Origin: Kitasatospora cinereorecta
Lineage (GTDB): Bacteria > Actinomycetota > Actinomycetes > Streptomycetales > Streptomycetaceae
Direction of reading: 5' to 3'
DNA: 64,000 bases
Assembly: GCF_024172095.1 (NCBI RefSeq)
Contig: NZ_JAMZDX010000003.1
Coordinates: forward strand, 1,318,001 to 1,382,000
The notes below the pieces were generated by a model. That model ran no database searches, was not told the origin of the DNA, and saw only the letters and a list, made by a program, of their open reading frames with translations. The position numbers and the translations under genes were made by a program. Positions 8,364 to 15,247 of this stretch are shown here, piece by piece. The first letter of the stretch is position 1; every line of letters begins with the position of its first letter.

Positions 8364-9212
8364 ATGGCCTACACCCCGTCGTCCAGCGTCGTCGCTGCGC
8401 GCAAGGCGCTCGCCGTCCGCCTCCAGGACATCCGCAAGGACGCCGGCATCACAGGCCGGGAGCTCTCTGCGCGCTGCGGGTGGCACCCAGCGAAGACGTC
8501 CCGGATCCAGGACGGCAAGGCGGCCCCGTCCGAGGCGGACATCCGCGCTTGGTGCGAGGCATGCGGAGCCGAGGACCAGACCGCCGACCTCATCGCCTCG
8601 TCGCGCGCCGTCGACTCGATGTACGTCGAGTGGCGCCGCATGGAACGGGCCGGCCTCCGCCAGGCCCAAGAGTCCGTCCTGCCGCTCTACGAACGCACCA
8701 AGGGCTTTCGCGTGTACGCCAGCCGTGTCGTGCCCGGCATGCTCCAGACGAAGGCGTACACGACTGCCGTGCTCCAGGCGGTGCAGCGCTCCCGCGGCAC
8801 CCTGGACGATGTCGAGGCGGCCGTCGAGGCCCGCATGGACCGCCAGCGCATGCTCTTCTCCGGCGGGCGCACGTTCGCTCTTGTCGTCGAGGAGGCGGTC
8901 CTGCGAGGCGGTGTCTGCGACGCCGATACGATGGCCGGCCAGCTCGGCCACCTGATCACGATCAGCACGCTGCCGGCCGTAAGCCTCGGGGTGATCCCGT
9001 TCCGCCATGAGCGACTCCGGTCGCCGGCCGAGGACTTCTACATGTTCGACGACGCGCAGACGTCCGTCGAGCTCGCCTCCGGCTACCTCCAGCTCACCCA
9101 GCCGCATGAGGTGGCGATGTATGCCAGGACCTTCACCGAGCTGTCCCGGATGGCCGTGTACGGGTCGAACGCGCGAGCGGTGATCGCGGCCGCGATTGAC
9201 ACCCTCGGGTGA
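8364..9212 (+). CDS. XRE helix-turn-helix regulator, DUF5753
   Basis: A 282-residue WhiJ/Scr1-type regulator. The N-terminal XRE domain at residues 10-70 contains GITGRELSARCGWHPAKTSRIQ. A DUF5753 domain covers roughly 95-270 (FRVYASRVVPGMLQTKAYT, RQRMLFSGGRTFALVVEEAVLR, DFYMFDDAQTSVELASGYLQ). Such regulators usually act on adjacent small genes. Here the next genes are two short peptides and a ligase. A CGCAAC direct repeat starts only 7 nt after its stop codon and is the obvious candidate operator. Confidence 0.92.
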   Translation: MAYTPSSSVVAARKALAVRLQDIRKDAGITGRELSARCGWHPAKTSRIQDGKAAPSEADIRAWCEACGAEDQTADLIASSRAVDSMYVEWRRMERAGLRQAQESVLPLYERTKGFRVYASRVVPGMLQTKAYTTAVLQAVQRSRGTLDDVEAAVEARMDRQRMLFSGGRTFALVVEEAVLRGGVCDADTMAGQLGHLITISTLPAVSLGVIPFRHERLRSPAEDFYMFDDAQTSVELASGYLQLTQPHEVAMYARTFTELSRMAVYGSNARAVIAAAIDTLG

Positions 9213-9215
9213 TGC

Positions 9216-9242
9216 TTGCGCAACTACTCGCAACCTCATAGA
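9216..9242 (+). promoter_or_regulatory. CGCAAC direct repeat and possible promoter for the 27-residue peptide
   Basis: CGCAAC occurs at 9219-9224 and 9229-9234, about one helical turn apart, inside a TTGCGC...CATAGA stretch that could hold -35 and -10 elements, though the spacer is only about 15 bp. It lies right after the DUF5753 regulator and 70 bp before the peptide gene. Operator function is inferred. Confidence 0.4.
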
Positions 9243-9309
9243 GGCGGGACCGGCCCCGTCCCTACCGTCTGAAGCGTCGCCAAACGCCTTGATACGGGGG
9301 GAAGATGAC

Positions 9310-9393
9310 ATGACTCAGGCCATCCTCGACAGGGATCCCAACGCCACAGCGCTTTCCGACGATCTTCTTCCCGAACCGGGAGCGCGTGTGTAG
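9310..9393 (+). CDS. 27-residue peptide
   Basis: ATG at 9310 follows an excellent GGGGGGAAG ribosome site at 6-nt spacing. The product, MTQAILDRDPNATALSDDLL plus seven residues to a TAG stop, is acidic and unstructured-looking. It could be a leader peptide, a second RiPP precursor, or a regulatory peptide of the DUF5753 set. A longer in-frame reading from 9196 exists but would start inside the regulator gene and has no ribosome site. Translation is well supported; function is not. Confidence 0.5.
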   Translation: MTQAILDRDPNATALSDDLLPEPGARV

Positions 9394-9704
9394 ACGAGCC
9401 GCGTCATCGCCCGGCTCGCCGGTACCAGTCCGAGCCGGCCGGCGTGTTCGCCGACCTGAGAGTCCAGGCGAGCCCAGCCACTTGAGGGCCCCAAGAATCC
9501 CGCCGGGCCGGAGAAGCGACACGCCTGGCGGGCCTCAACTCCCATCTCTCACAGGGTGGGCGCGGTGCCAGGGCGGTCTCCGCCCCACGACTCCGCCGAG
9601 CCGAGCGGACCAAAGGTCCTGACTCGGCGGTGCAGGACCAGCGGCCCGGCTTCACAGGCACACCCACGGGCCGCGCCGGCATGGGCATCCCGCCCGTGCC
9701 GCGT
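9394..9704. other. Gene-poor spacer inside the accessory insert
   Basis: I see no convincing gene here. Open readings on both strands (for example 9386-9622 plus and 9404-9688 minus) are rich in Arg, Pro and Gly, lack ribosome sites and look like shadows. The stretch may be the 5' untranslated region of the downstream peptide gene or a remnant. Confidence 0.5.
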
Positions 9705-9737
9705 CCCTCCCGCCATTGCGAACAGATGGCGGGAGGG
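9705..9737 (+). promoter_or_regulatory. Strong hairpin upstream of the 52-residue peptide
   Basis: CCCTCCCGCCAT (9705-9716) and ATGGCGGGAGGG (9726-9737) are perfect 12-bp arms around a 9-nt loop. The stem ends 32 nt before the GTG start. It could terminate upstream transcription, attenuate, or stabilise the message 5' end. Confidence 0.6.
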
Positions 9738-9769
9738 GCACTTCCACACCAGGTGAAGGGAAGACGCGC

Positions 9770-9928
9770 GTGAACATCACCGACGAGCGAATGCTGCTGG
9801 AGGCGGCCGGCCGGATCTTCGCCGACGAGCCCGCGTACGAGGTCATGGACACCACCGACCGCTACTCGTACAAGAAGATCGCCGGGTCCAGCGACTCGGT
9901 CCAGACGTACGACACCACGGCTGTCTGA
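9770..9928 (+). CDS. 52-residue candidate RiPP precursor peptide
   Basis: GTG at 9770 is preceded by GAAGGGAAG. The peptide has an acidic helical N-terminal half (ITDERMLLEAAGRIFADEP) like a leader, and a polar C-terminal half DTTDRYSYKKIAGSSDSVQT followed by YDTTAV, rich in Ser, Thr, Tyr, Asp and Lys, like a modifiable core. It sits directly upstream of an asparagine-synthetase-like ligase and is bracketed by hairpins at 9705-9737 and 9938-9974, an arrangement that lets a precursor be made in excess over its enzyme. It does not show the canonical lasso leader motif (YxxPxL...) nor an acidic residue clearly at core position 7-9. A regulatory peptide is the alternative. Confidence 0.55.
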   Translation: MNITDERMLLEAAGRIFADEPAYEVMDTTDRYSYKKIAGSSDSVQTYDTTAV

Positions 9929-9937
9929 CAGCCCTTA

Positions 9938-9974
9938 CCCGGCCGCAGCGGCACCTCCGTCCGCTGCGGCCGGG
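9938..9974 (+). terminator. Hairpin between peptide and ligase genes
   Basis: CCCGGCCGCAGCGG (9938-9951) and CCGCTGCGGCCGGG (9961-9974) are perfect 14-bp arms with a 9-nt loop, beginning 9 nt after the peptide stop. It probably terminates most transcripts so that the ligase is expressed only by read-through. Confidence 0.7.
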
Positions 9975-10016
9975 CCGCGTCCACTCCTTGCTCGGCGCAC
10001 GAAGGGCTGACTGCCG

Positions 10017-11597
10017 ATGTTCCACCTCCGCATCACGCACGACGACAACATCCCTGGCCGGACCTGGGCCTGGCGCGCCGGCCGCTGGCGATGCGGCACG
10101 TCCTGGATCGAGCCGTACGGTCACTCGCTGACCGAGCAGTCCGCACTCACCGACGGCACACGTACTGTGTTCGCCTCCGCCACCAGAAGGAGCAGCGCGA
10201 GTCCGACCCGCCCCGAGGTGGCCACAATCCCACCTGGCGCCTACGACAAGGCTGTCCGTGAGCTTCGCGATCTCCACGACGACTGGACCACCGTGGAGAT
10301 CGAGCCGGGTCGAACCATCAGGGTCTCAACCGGCACCGCGTGCACAGCCCCGCTGTACCTCGCCGCCGAGCGCGGTGTCCTGCACGGGTCGTGGGACCTG
10401 ATGAACCTTCGTGATCAGCAGCACCCCGACCGGCTCGACCACCTTGCCATCACCCGGCATCTCGCCCTGCGCGCCCGGTACTCGGCGGCCACGTTCTGGC
10501 AGGACGTCAGGCTTCTCACCGAGCGGGCAACGGCTCGCTTCAGCGCCGATGGATCGCTGAACATCCGGTTCCCCGACCCGGCGGAGCACACCCGGGCCCG
10601 CTCCCTGCAGAAGGGCGTGGACCCGACCACGCTGTTCACCGACCTGCTGGAGCGAGCTGTCGGCCACCTGCCGTGGACCGGCTCCCGAACGGCGGTGCAA
10701 CTGTCCGGCGGCATGGACTCCACCACCGTCGCTCTGGCCGTGCGCAACACCCCACAGGGGACCGGAGTAGCCGCCGGAACGGTCATCCTGGACGCAGAAC
10801 GCGGCACCCAGCAGACCGAACGACGACGGTTGATCCTGGAGTACATCGCCGCCGACTGGTCGAGCCTGACCGTGCCGGCTGCCGATCACCTGCCGTACGG
10901 GCCGTCCTCCCGGTTCAGCGGGTCGGTCCGGGTCTCTCCGACCACCGACATCTATGCCGACGCCCTCGATGCTCTCTCCGGTCGATTCGCCGAGCAGGGC
11001 ATCAAGGCAGTGTTCACAGGGATTGGTGGAGACGAGCTGATGGCCACCACCGCAGCGGAGGACGCCAGCGGCTGGGGCGGATTCGAGCCGGCCGGAAGTC
11101 CGCCGTGGCTGGGCCCTGAGGCCCGAGCTCTCCTGCCGGACATCGACACGGCCATCACCCCGGCCGCTGTCGTCCCCGAGACCGCGCTGATGGCGAAGAC
11201 GGTCTGCGGTCCGGCGTTCCTGCGCCGCGGCCTGTGGCCGGCCCATCCGCTCACCGACCCGGCGCTCGTACGATTCTCCGAATGGCTGCCGCTGGAGTGG
11301 CGACAGGGGAAGCGAGTGATGCGGGAGATCCTCTCCCGCACCGGCATGCCGTCGCAGGTTGCCCGGCCGCCGATCACCGAGAACTTCCACCAGATCATCA
11401 CCACAGCGATGCGCCGGCACGGAGTGCCCCGCATCCGCCGGATCCTGGCCGACGGGTCCCCGCTGATCGACACCCGGCTGCTGGACCCCAACGGCCTTGA
11501 CCAGGTCGCGACCCGACTGGAGGCCGGCATCCCGAACGTCGGTGACCACGAGGTCGTGTTCGCGCTACTCGCCGACTCCTCGCTCACTCTTCGGTGA
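10017..11597 (+). CDS. Asparagine-synthetase-like ATP-dependent ligase (lasso-cyclase-like)
   Basis: A 526-residue protein of the asparagine synthase fold. The ATP-pyrophosphatase loop SGGMDST is at about residues 230-236, with a second motif GIGGDELM near 335-342. The N-terminus (MFHLRITHDD) lacks the Cys2 nucleophile of glutamine-using asparagine synthetases, so it cannot hydrolyse glutamine in the usual way. That pattern is typical of lasso-peptide macrolactam cyclases and beta-lactam synthetases. The preceding 52-residue peptide is the natural candidate substrate. No leader peptidase or RRE gene is found nearby, so the maturation set is incomplete or unusual. An orphan amide ligase for a small molecule is the main alternative. 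Confidence 0.8.
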   Translation: MFHLRITHDDNIPGRTWAWRAGRWRCGTSWIEPYGHSLTEQSALTDGTRTVFASATRRSSASPTRPEVATIPPGAYDKAVRELRDLHDDWTTVEIEPGRTIRVSTGTACTAPLYLAAERGVLHGSWDLMNLRDQQHPDRLDHLAITRHLALRARYSAATFWQDVRLLTERATARFSADGSLNIRFPDPAEHTRARSLQKGVDPTTLFTDLLERAVGHLPWTGSRTAVQLSGGMDSTTVALAVRNTPQGTGVAAGTVILDAERGTQQTERRRLILEYIAADWSSLTVPAADHLPYGPSSRFSGSVRVSPTTDIYADALDALSGRFAEQGIKAVFTGIGGDELMATTAAEDASGWGGFEPAGSPPWLGPEARALLPDIDTAITPAAVVPETALMAKTVCGPAFLRRGLWPAHPLTDPALVRFSEWLPLEWRQGKRVMREILSRTGMPSQVARPPITENFHQIITTAMRRHGVPRIRRILADGSPLIDTRLLDPNGLDQVATRLEAGIPNVGDHEVVFALLADSSLTLR

Positions 11598-11608
11598 ACA
11601 CGCCCGAT

Positions 11609-11635
11609 GGCCCGGGCAGGGTGTCTGCCCGGGCC
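11609..11635 (+). terminator. Terminator after the ligase gene
   Basis: GGCCCGGGCA (11609-11618) pairs perfectly with TGCCCGGGCC (11626-11635) around a 7-nt loop, 12 nt after the ligase stop and before the convergent acetyltransferase gene. Confidence 0.75.
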
Positions 11636-11651
11636 CTCGGGGGGTTTGCTG

Positions 11652-12185
11652 CTACAGCCCGCGGCCGGCCATCAGATCGGCCAGCTCCGGCACGGTCTGT
11701 GCCTCGCGTTGGAGGAAGAACACCTTTGCCTCGCGCCGGTCGACGACCCGTAGGAGCTCCCAGCCCTGGCCTTCCTGGTAGTAACGGGAAAGCTGTTCCT
11801 GCCCTGTGCCGCGACGGACCCAGGCGAGGCCCTGCTCGGCGGCCCGGTTCAGTGCCCACCAAGCGATCAGCCGGCCGAGCCGGTGGGGGTTCGGGACGGT
11901 GAACGTGGTCGCGAGGAAGAGGGTGGACTCGGCCCGCTCCTCGCTGGTGAACGCCCATTCCGGTAGGGCCTCGTTGCCGAAGTGCGAGGTGCAGCCGACC
12001 ACGCCCTCAGCCTCGTGCTCCAGCACCCAGACGGGGAAGTCCGGGTTCCCGGCTTGAGATCCGTACTCCTCCGCCATGTCGGCGCACTCGCCAAGCCCTC
12101 GCGCGGACAGCCATGCGGAACGCGCGCGCACCATCTCGGCGATCGGATCGGCGTCAGCGCTGGTCGCCAGGCGCATCTGATACAT
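11652..12185 (-). CDS. GNAT-family acetyltransferase
   Basis: A 177-residue protein with an N-terminal MRLATSADADPIAEMVRARS strand-helix start, central strands (FPVWVLEHEAEGVVGCTSHF), a VPNPHRLGRLIAWWALNRAAEQGLAWVRRG helix region in the acetyl-CoA position, and a C-terminal YYQEGQGWELLRVV strand, all in GNAT order. AAGGAGGG precedes the ATG. It is convergent with the ligase gene and belongs to the same insert. Acetyltransferases are known to accompany albusnodin-type lasso peptide cyclases, so it may modify a lysine of the peptide; that is inference. It could equally be a resistance enzyme. Confidence 0.8.
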   Translation of the reverse strand: MYQMRLATSADADPIAEMVRARSAWLSARGLGECADMAEEYGSQAGNPDFPVWVLEHEAEGVVGCTSHFGNEALPEWAFTSEERAESTLFLATTFTVPNPHRLGRLIAWWALNRAAEQGLAWVRRGTGQEQLSRYYQEGQGWELLRVVDRREAKVFFLQREAQTVPELADLMAGRGL

Positions 12186-12333
12186 CAGAGCCCTCCTTCC
12201 GGCACACCCGGTTCAGAGCCTACGGGCGAAGGCGTGGCCGACACGCCGAAACCTGCAAAGGCGCCGCGCGCACAGCATGCGGTAGCTGCATGGCTCGGCC
12301 ACCCGTGAAGCGTGGAATGCCGGACGGGCGGGT

Positions 12334-13095
12334 CTAGTGCGCGGTCCAGCCGCCGTCCACGGGGAGGCTGGCGCCGGTGATGTAGGAGGCGTGGGGGGTG
12401 CACAGCCAGACCGCGAGCTGCGCCACCTCCTCGGGCTCGATCAGCCGCTTCACCGCGGTGCGGTCGAGCATGATCTGCTCCACCACCTCGTCCTCGTGGA
12501 TGCCGTGGGCCAGGGCCTGGGCGGCGATCTGCTTCTCCACCAGGGCGGTGCGGACGTAGGCCGGGTTGACGCAGTTGCTGGTCACGCCGTACTGGGCGCC
12601 CTCCAGGGCGACCGTCTTGGAGAGCCCCTCCAGGGCGTGCTTGGCGGTCACGTACGCGGACTTGAAGGCGCTGGCCCGCAGCCCGTGCACCGAGGAGATG
12701 TTGACGACCCGTCCCCACTTCCGTTCGTACATGTGGGGCAGGGTGCGGCGCAGGATCCGGAACGGGGCCTCGACCATCACCCGCTGGATCAGCGTGAAGC
12801 GCTCGACCGGGAACTCGTGCAGCGGCGCGACGTGCTGGAGGCCGGCGTTGTTGACGACGATGTCGGCGTCGTCCGGCAGGGCGTCGACCGCCGCCGGGTC
12901 GGCCAGGTCGGCCACATACGCGGCGCCGCCGATCCGCTCGGCGAGCTCCCGGGCGGGCCCGGCGGCCAGGTCGACGACGTAGACGTCGGCACCGGCCGCG
13001 GCGAAGGCCTCGGCGCAGGCCCGGCCGATGCCCGAGGCGGCCCCGGTGACCAGGGCGGTGCGGCCGCGCAGGGACGGCGCTGTAGTGGTGTCCAT
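12334..13095 (-). CDS. 3-Hydroxybutyrate dehydrogenase-like SDR
   Basis: A 253-residue classical short-chain dehydrogenase. The NAD-binding TGAASGIG is near residue 16, NNAG near 82, the catalytic Ser in NISSVHGLRAS and Tyr-Lys in AYVTAKHAL near 150, and the C-terminal VDGGWTAH end is typical. The sequence style matches D-3-hydroxybutyrate dehydrogenases, which feed acetoacetate to central metabolism. The ATG at 13095 gives the family N-terminus. Its promoter shares an element with the MHS symporter 5.7 kb away, which suggests that the two were neighbours before the accessory insert and are controlled together. Confidence 0.88.
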   Translation of the reverse strand: MDTTTAPSLRGRTALVTGAASGIGRACAEAFAAAGADVYVVDLAAGPARELAERIGGAAYVADLADPAAVDALPDDADIVVNNAGLQHVAPLHEFPVERFTLIQRVMVEAPFRILRRTLPHMYERKWGRVVNISSVHGLRASAFKSAYVTAKHALEGLSKTVALEGAQYGVTSNCVNPAYVRTALVEKQIAAQALAHGIHEDEVVEQIMLDRTAVKRLIEPEEVAQLAVWLCTPHASYITGASLPVDGGWTAH

Positions 13096-13105
13096 GGCCG
13101 AGAAC

Positions 13106-13150
13106 GGTAGGAATTCCCGGCTCCGGCTCCTATGTGGTCCGCCTCCACAG
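13106..13150 (-). promoter_or_regulatory. Dehydrogenase promoter matching the symporter promoter
   Basis: GGTAGGAA at 13106-13113, then exactly 15 nt, then CCTATGTG at 13129-13136, as in the symporter promoter. An imperfect inverted partner CCACAG lies at 13145-13150. The block ends only 10 nt from the start codon, so the transcript probably has a very short leader. Confidence 0.65.
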
Positions 13151-13392
13151 ACCACCGCCCGCCGGTGGTGGTCGCCGCCATCCGGGCGGATCGGACACAG
13201 CGGCTCCCTCACCCAAACACCTCGGGCCCCCTCTTCCCCACAACGGAGGCCACCCCGTCACCCGTTCGGAGGATTGCTGGCCGGGATCCGCACATGGGCC
13301 CCGAATGCTCGCTACATTCACGCCGATTCCCGACAGGGGGCGCCGATCCGGGCAGAGGGGGCCGGAACGGCGCTCGAGAGGTGTTGACTGAT

Positions 13393-15177
13393 ATGCCCCA
13401 AAGGCCTGCAACCGACAGCCCGGCGTACGGACCGCTCGACCCGCTCGACCCGCACCCGGACGGGCCGGCCGCGGCCGGCGTGCGCGACGCCGACCTGCAC
13501 GAGACCCACCTGCGCGAGACCCGCGTGCACGACCTGCACGAGGGCCACGCGCACGACCTGCACGAGACCGATGTGCACGACCTGCACGAGAGCGATCTGG
13601 ACGAGGGCGATCTGCCCGAGGACGACCTGCCCGAGGACGCCGTGCACGGCGACGAGCCCGACGGTTCCCCTTCCGTCCACCGTGCGCAGAACCCCCAACT
13701 CGCCGCCCTGATCGAGGAGTCGGGCTTCTCCCACGCGGGCCTGGCCCGCCGGGTCGACCAACTGGGCCTGGAGCACGGCCTCGACCTGCGCTACGACAAG
13801 ACCTCGGTGACCCGCTGGCTGCGCGGTCAGCAGCCGCGCGGCGCCACCCCGGCGCTGATCGCCGAGGTGTTCACCCGCCGCCTCGGCCGCCGGCTCACCG
13901 CGCAGGACGTCGGCCTGGACGCCTGCGCCCCGGTCTACGCCGGACTGGAGTTCGCCGAGACCCCGCAGGAGGCGGTCGACATCGTCGCCTCCATGTGGCG
14001 CAAGGACAACGGCCCGTACGCCGAGCTGCGCAAGATCGCCTTCACCCCGGCGGGGCTGGTGGTGCCCAGCCGGGACTGGCTGATCGGCCGCACCGACGAG
14101 CGGGTCGCCCGGGACGGCTCCACCCTGCCGCCCGAGGAGCTGCGCGCCGAGCAGCCCCCGGTCCGCGGCCCGCACGCCGCCGCGCTGGGCCGGGTCCCGC
14201 AGCAGAGCCGCCGCCCGGTCGGCGCCGCCGAGCCGGCCGAGGGCGGCGGCCGCGAGCACCGGCCGGCGGTCCGGGTGGGGCGCGGCGACATCGCCGCGAT
14301 CAGAGCCGTCGGCGACCTGTTCCGGGCCCTCGACCACGCGTACGGCGGCGGCCACGCCCGCCAGGCGCTGGTCCGGTACCTGGAGAGCGAGGCCGAGCCG
14401 ATGCTGCGCGGCCGCTACGGCGAGCAGATCGGCCGGGCGCTGTTCGGCGCCGTCGCCGACCTGACCAGGCTGGCGGGCTGGACGTCGTTCGACATCGCGG
14501 CGCACGGCCTGGCGCAGCGGTACTTCGTCCAGGCGCTGCGGCTCTCCCAGGCTGCCGGCGACCGGGTCCTCGGCGGGTACATCCTCACCACGATGAGCCA
14601 GCAGGCGGTCCACCTCGGCCACGCCCGGGAGGCGATCCAGCTCGCCCGGGTCGCCCAGCAGGGGGTGGGCACCACGGCGGCGCCGGTGGTGCAGGCGCTG
14701 ATGCACGGCGCCGAGGCCCGCGGACACGCGCTGCTCGGCGACGTCCGCTCCTGCACCACCGCCCTGGTGCGCTGCGAGCGGGCCCTGGCGGCGGCCCGCC
14801 CGGGGGACGAAGTCCCGTCCTGGGCGCGGTACTTCGACGACGCCCAGCTGGCCGACGAGTTCGCCCACTGCTACCGCGACCTGCAGCAGTGGCGGCCCGC
14901 CGCGCAGCACGCCGAGAAGTCGCTGCGGCTGCGCGCCCCGGCCTACGCCCGGAGCCGGATCCTGTGCCGGCTGGTGCTGGCCGGCGCCCGGCTCGGCATG
15001 GGCGACGTGGACGAGTCCTGCTCGATGGCGACCGACGCGCTGCGGGCGGCCGGCGAGATGCGTTCGGCCCGGACGGTGGAGTACCTGCGCGACTTCCACC
15101 GGCGCCTCGCCCCGTACCGCACCACGCCGGCCGCCCGGGCCTTCGAGGAGGCCTCCCGCCAGGCGGGGGTGATCTGA
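13393..15177 (+). CDS. Helix-turn-helix/TPR-like regulator with His/Asp/Glu-rich N-terminus
   Basis: A 594-residue protein. Residues 32-88 are a low-complexity run built on HDLHE/DLPED units. A helix-turn-helix-like domain follows at about 100-165 (FSHAGLARRVDQLGLEHGL, TSVTRWLRGQQPRGATPALI). The rest, from about residue 300, is a helical repeat domain (GRALFGAVADLTRLAGWTSF, GGYILTTMSQQAVHLGHARE, ADEFAHCYRDLQQW), as in the Streptomyces NsdA-type regulators that affect development and antibiotic production. GAGAGG is 11 nt before the ATG; a GTG four codons earlier is also possible. Divergent from the dehydrogenase gene. Confidence 0.75.
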   Translation: MPQRPATDSPAYGPLDPLDPHPDGPAAAGVRDADLHETHLRETRVHDLHEGHAHDLHETDVHDLHESDLDEGDLPEDDLPEDAVHGDEPDGSPSVHRAQNPQLAALIEESGFSHAGLARRVDQLGLEHGLDLRYDKTSVTRWLRGQQPRGATPALIAEVFTRRLGRRLTAQDVGLDACAPVYAGLEFAETPQEAVDIVASMWRKDNGPYAELRKIAFTPAGLVVPSRDWLIGRTDERVARDGSTLPPEELRAEQPPVRGPHAAALGRVPQQSRRPVGAAEPAEGGGREHRPAVRVGRGDIAAIRAVGDLFRALDHAYGGGHARQALVRYLESEAEPMLRGRYGEQIGRALFGAVADLTRLAGWTSFDIAAHGLAQRYFVQALRLSQAAGDRVLGGYILTTMSQQAVHLGHAREAIQLARVAQQGVGTTAAPVVQALMHGAEARGHALLGDVRSCTTALVRCERALAAARPGDEVPSWARYFDDAQLADEFAHCYRDLQQWRPAAQHAEKSLRLRAPAYARSRILCRLVLAGARLGMGDVDESCSMATDALRAAGEMRSARTVEYLRDFHRRLAPYRTTPAARAFEEASRQAGVI

Positions 15178-15247
15178 GCCCGGTCCGGGCCCGCACCGCG
15201 GCCGGGTCCGGCGGAGGACGGTCCTCCGCCGGACCCGCTCACGGCGT

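Noticed and set aside
9386..9688. Additional genes between the two short peptides
   Set aside because: Open readings on both strands are Arg/Pro-rich, overlap each other and lack ribosome sites.
9770..9928. Canonical lasso precursor
   Set aside because: No YxxPxL leader motif and no core with Gly/Ala/Ser/Cys at position 1 and Asp/Glu at 7-9 can be set with confidence; kept only as a candidate RiPP precursor.
10017..11597. Ordinary asparagine synthetase (asnB)
   Set aside because: No N-terminal Cys2 glutaminase nucleophile, and the setting next to a peptide gene does not fit a housekeeping role.
7400..12330. Integrative element with attachment sites
   Set aside because: No integrase, transposase, tRNA or flanking direct repeat was found, so the insert is called on gene content and promoter evidence only.
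12337..13110. Open frame antisense to the SDR gene
   Set aside because: It is the shadow of a clear short-chain dehydrogenase with all catalytic motifs on the minus strand.
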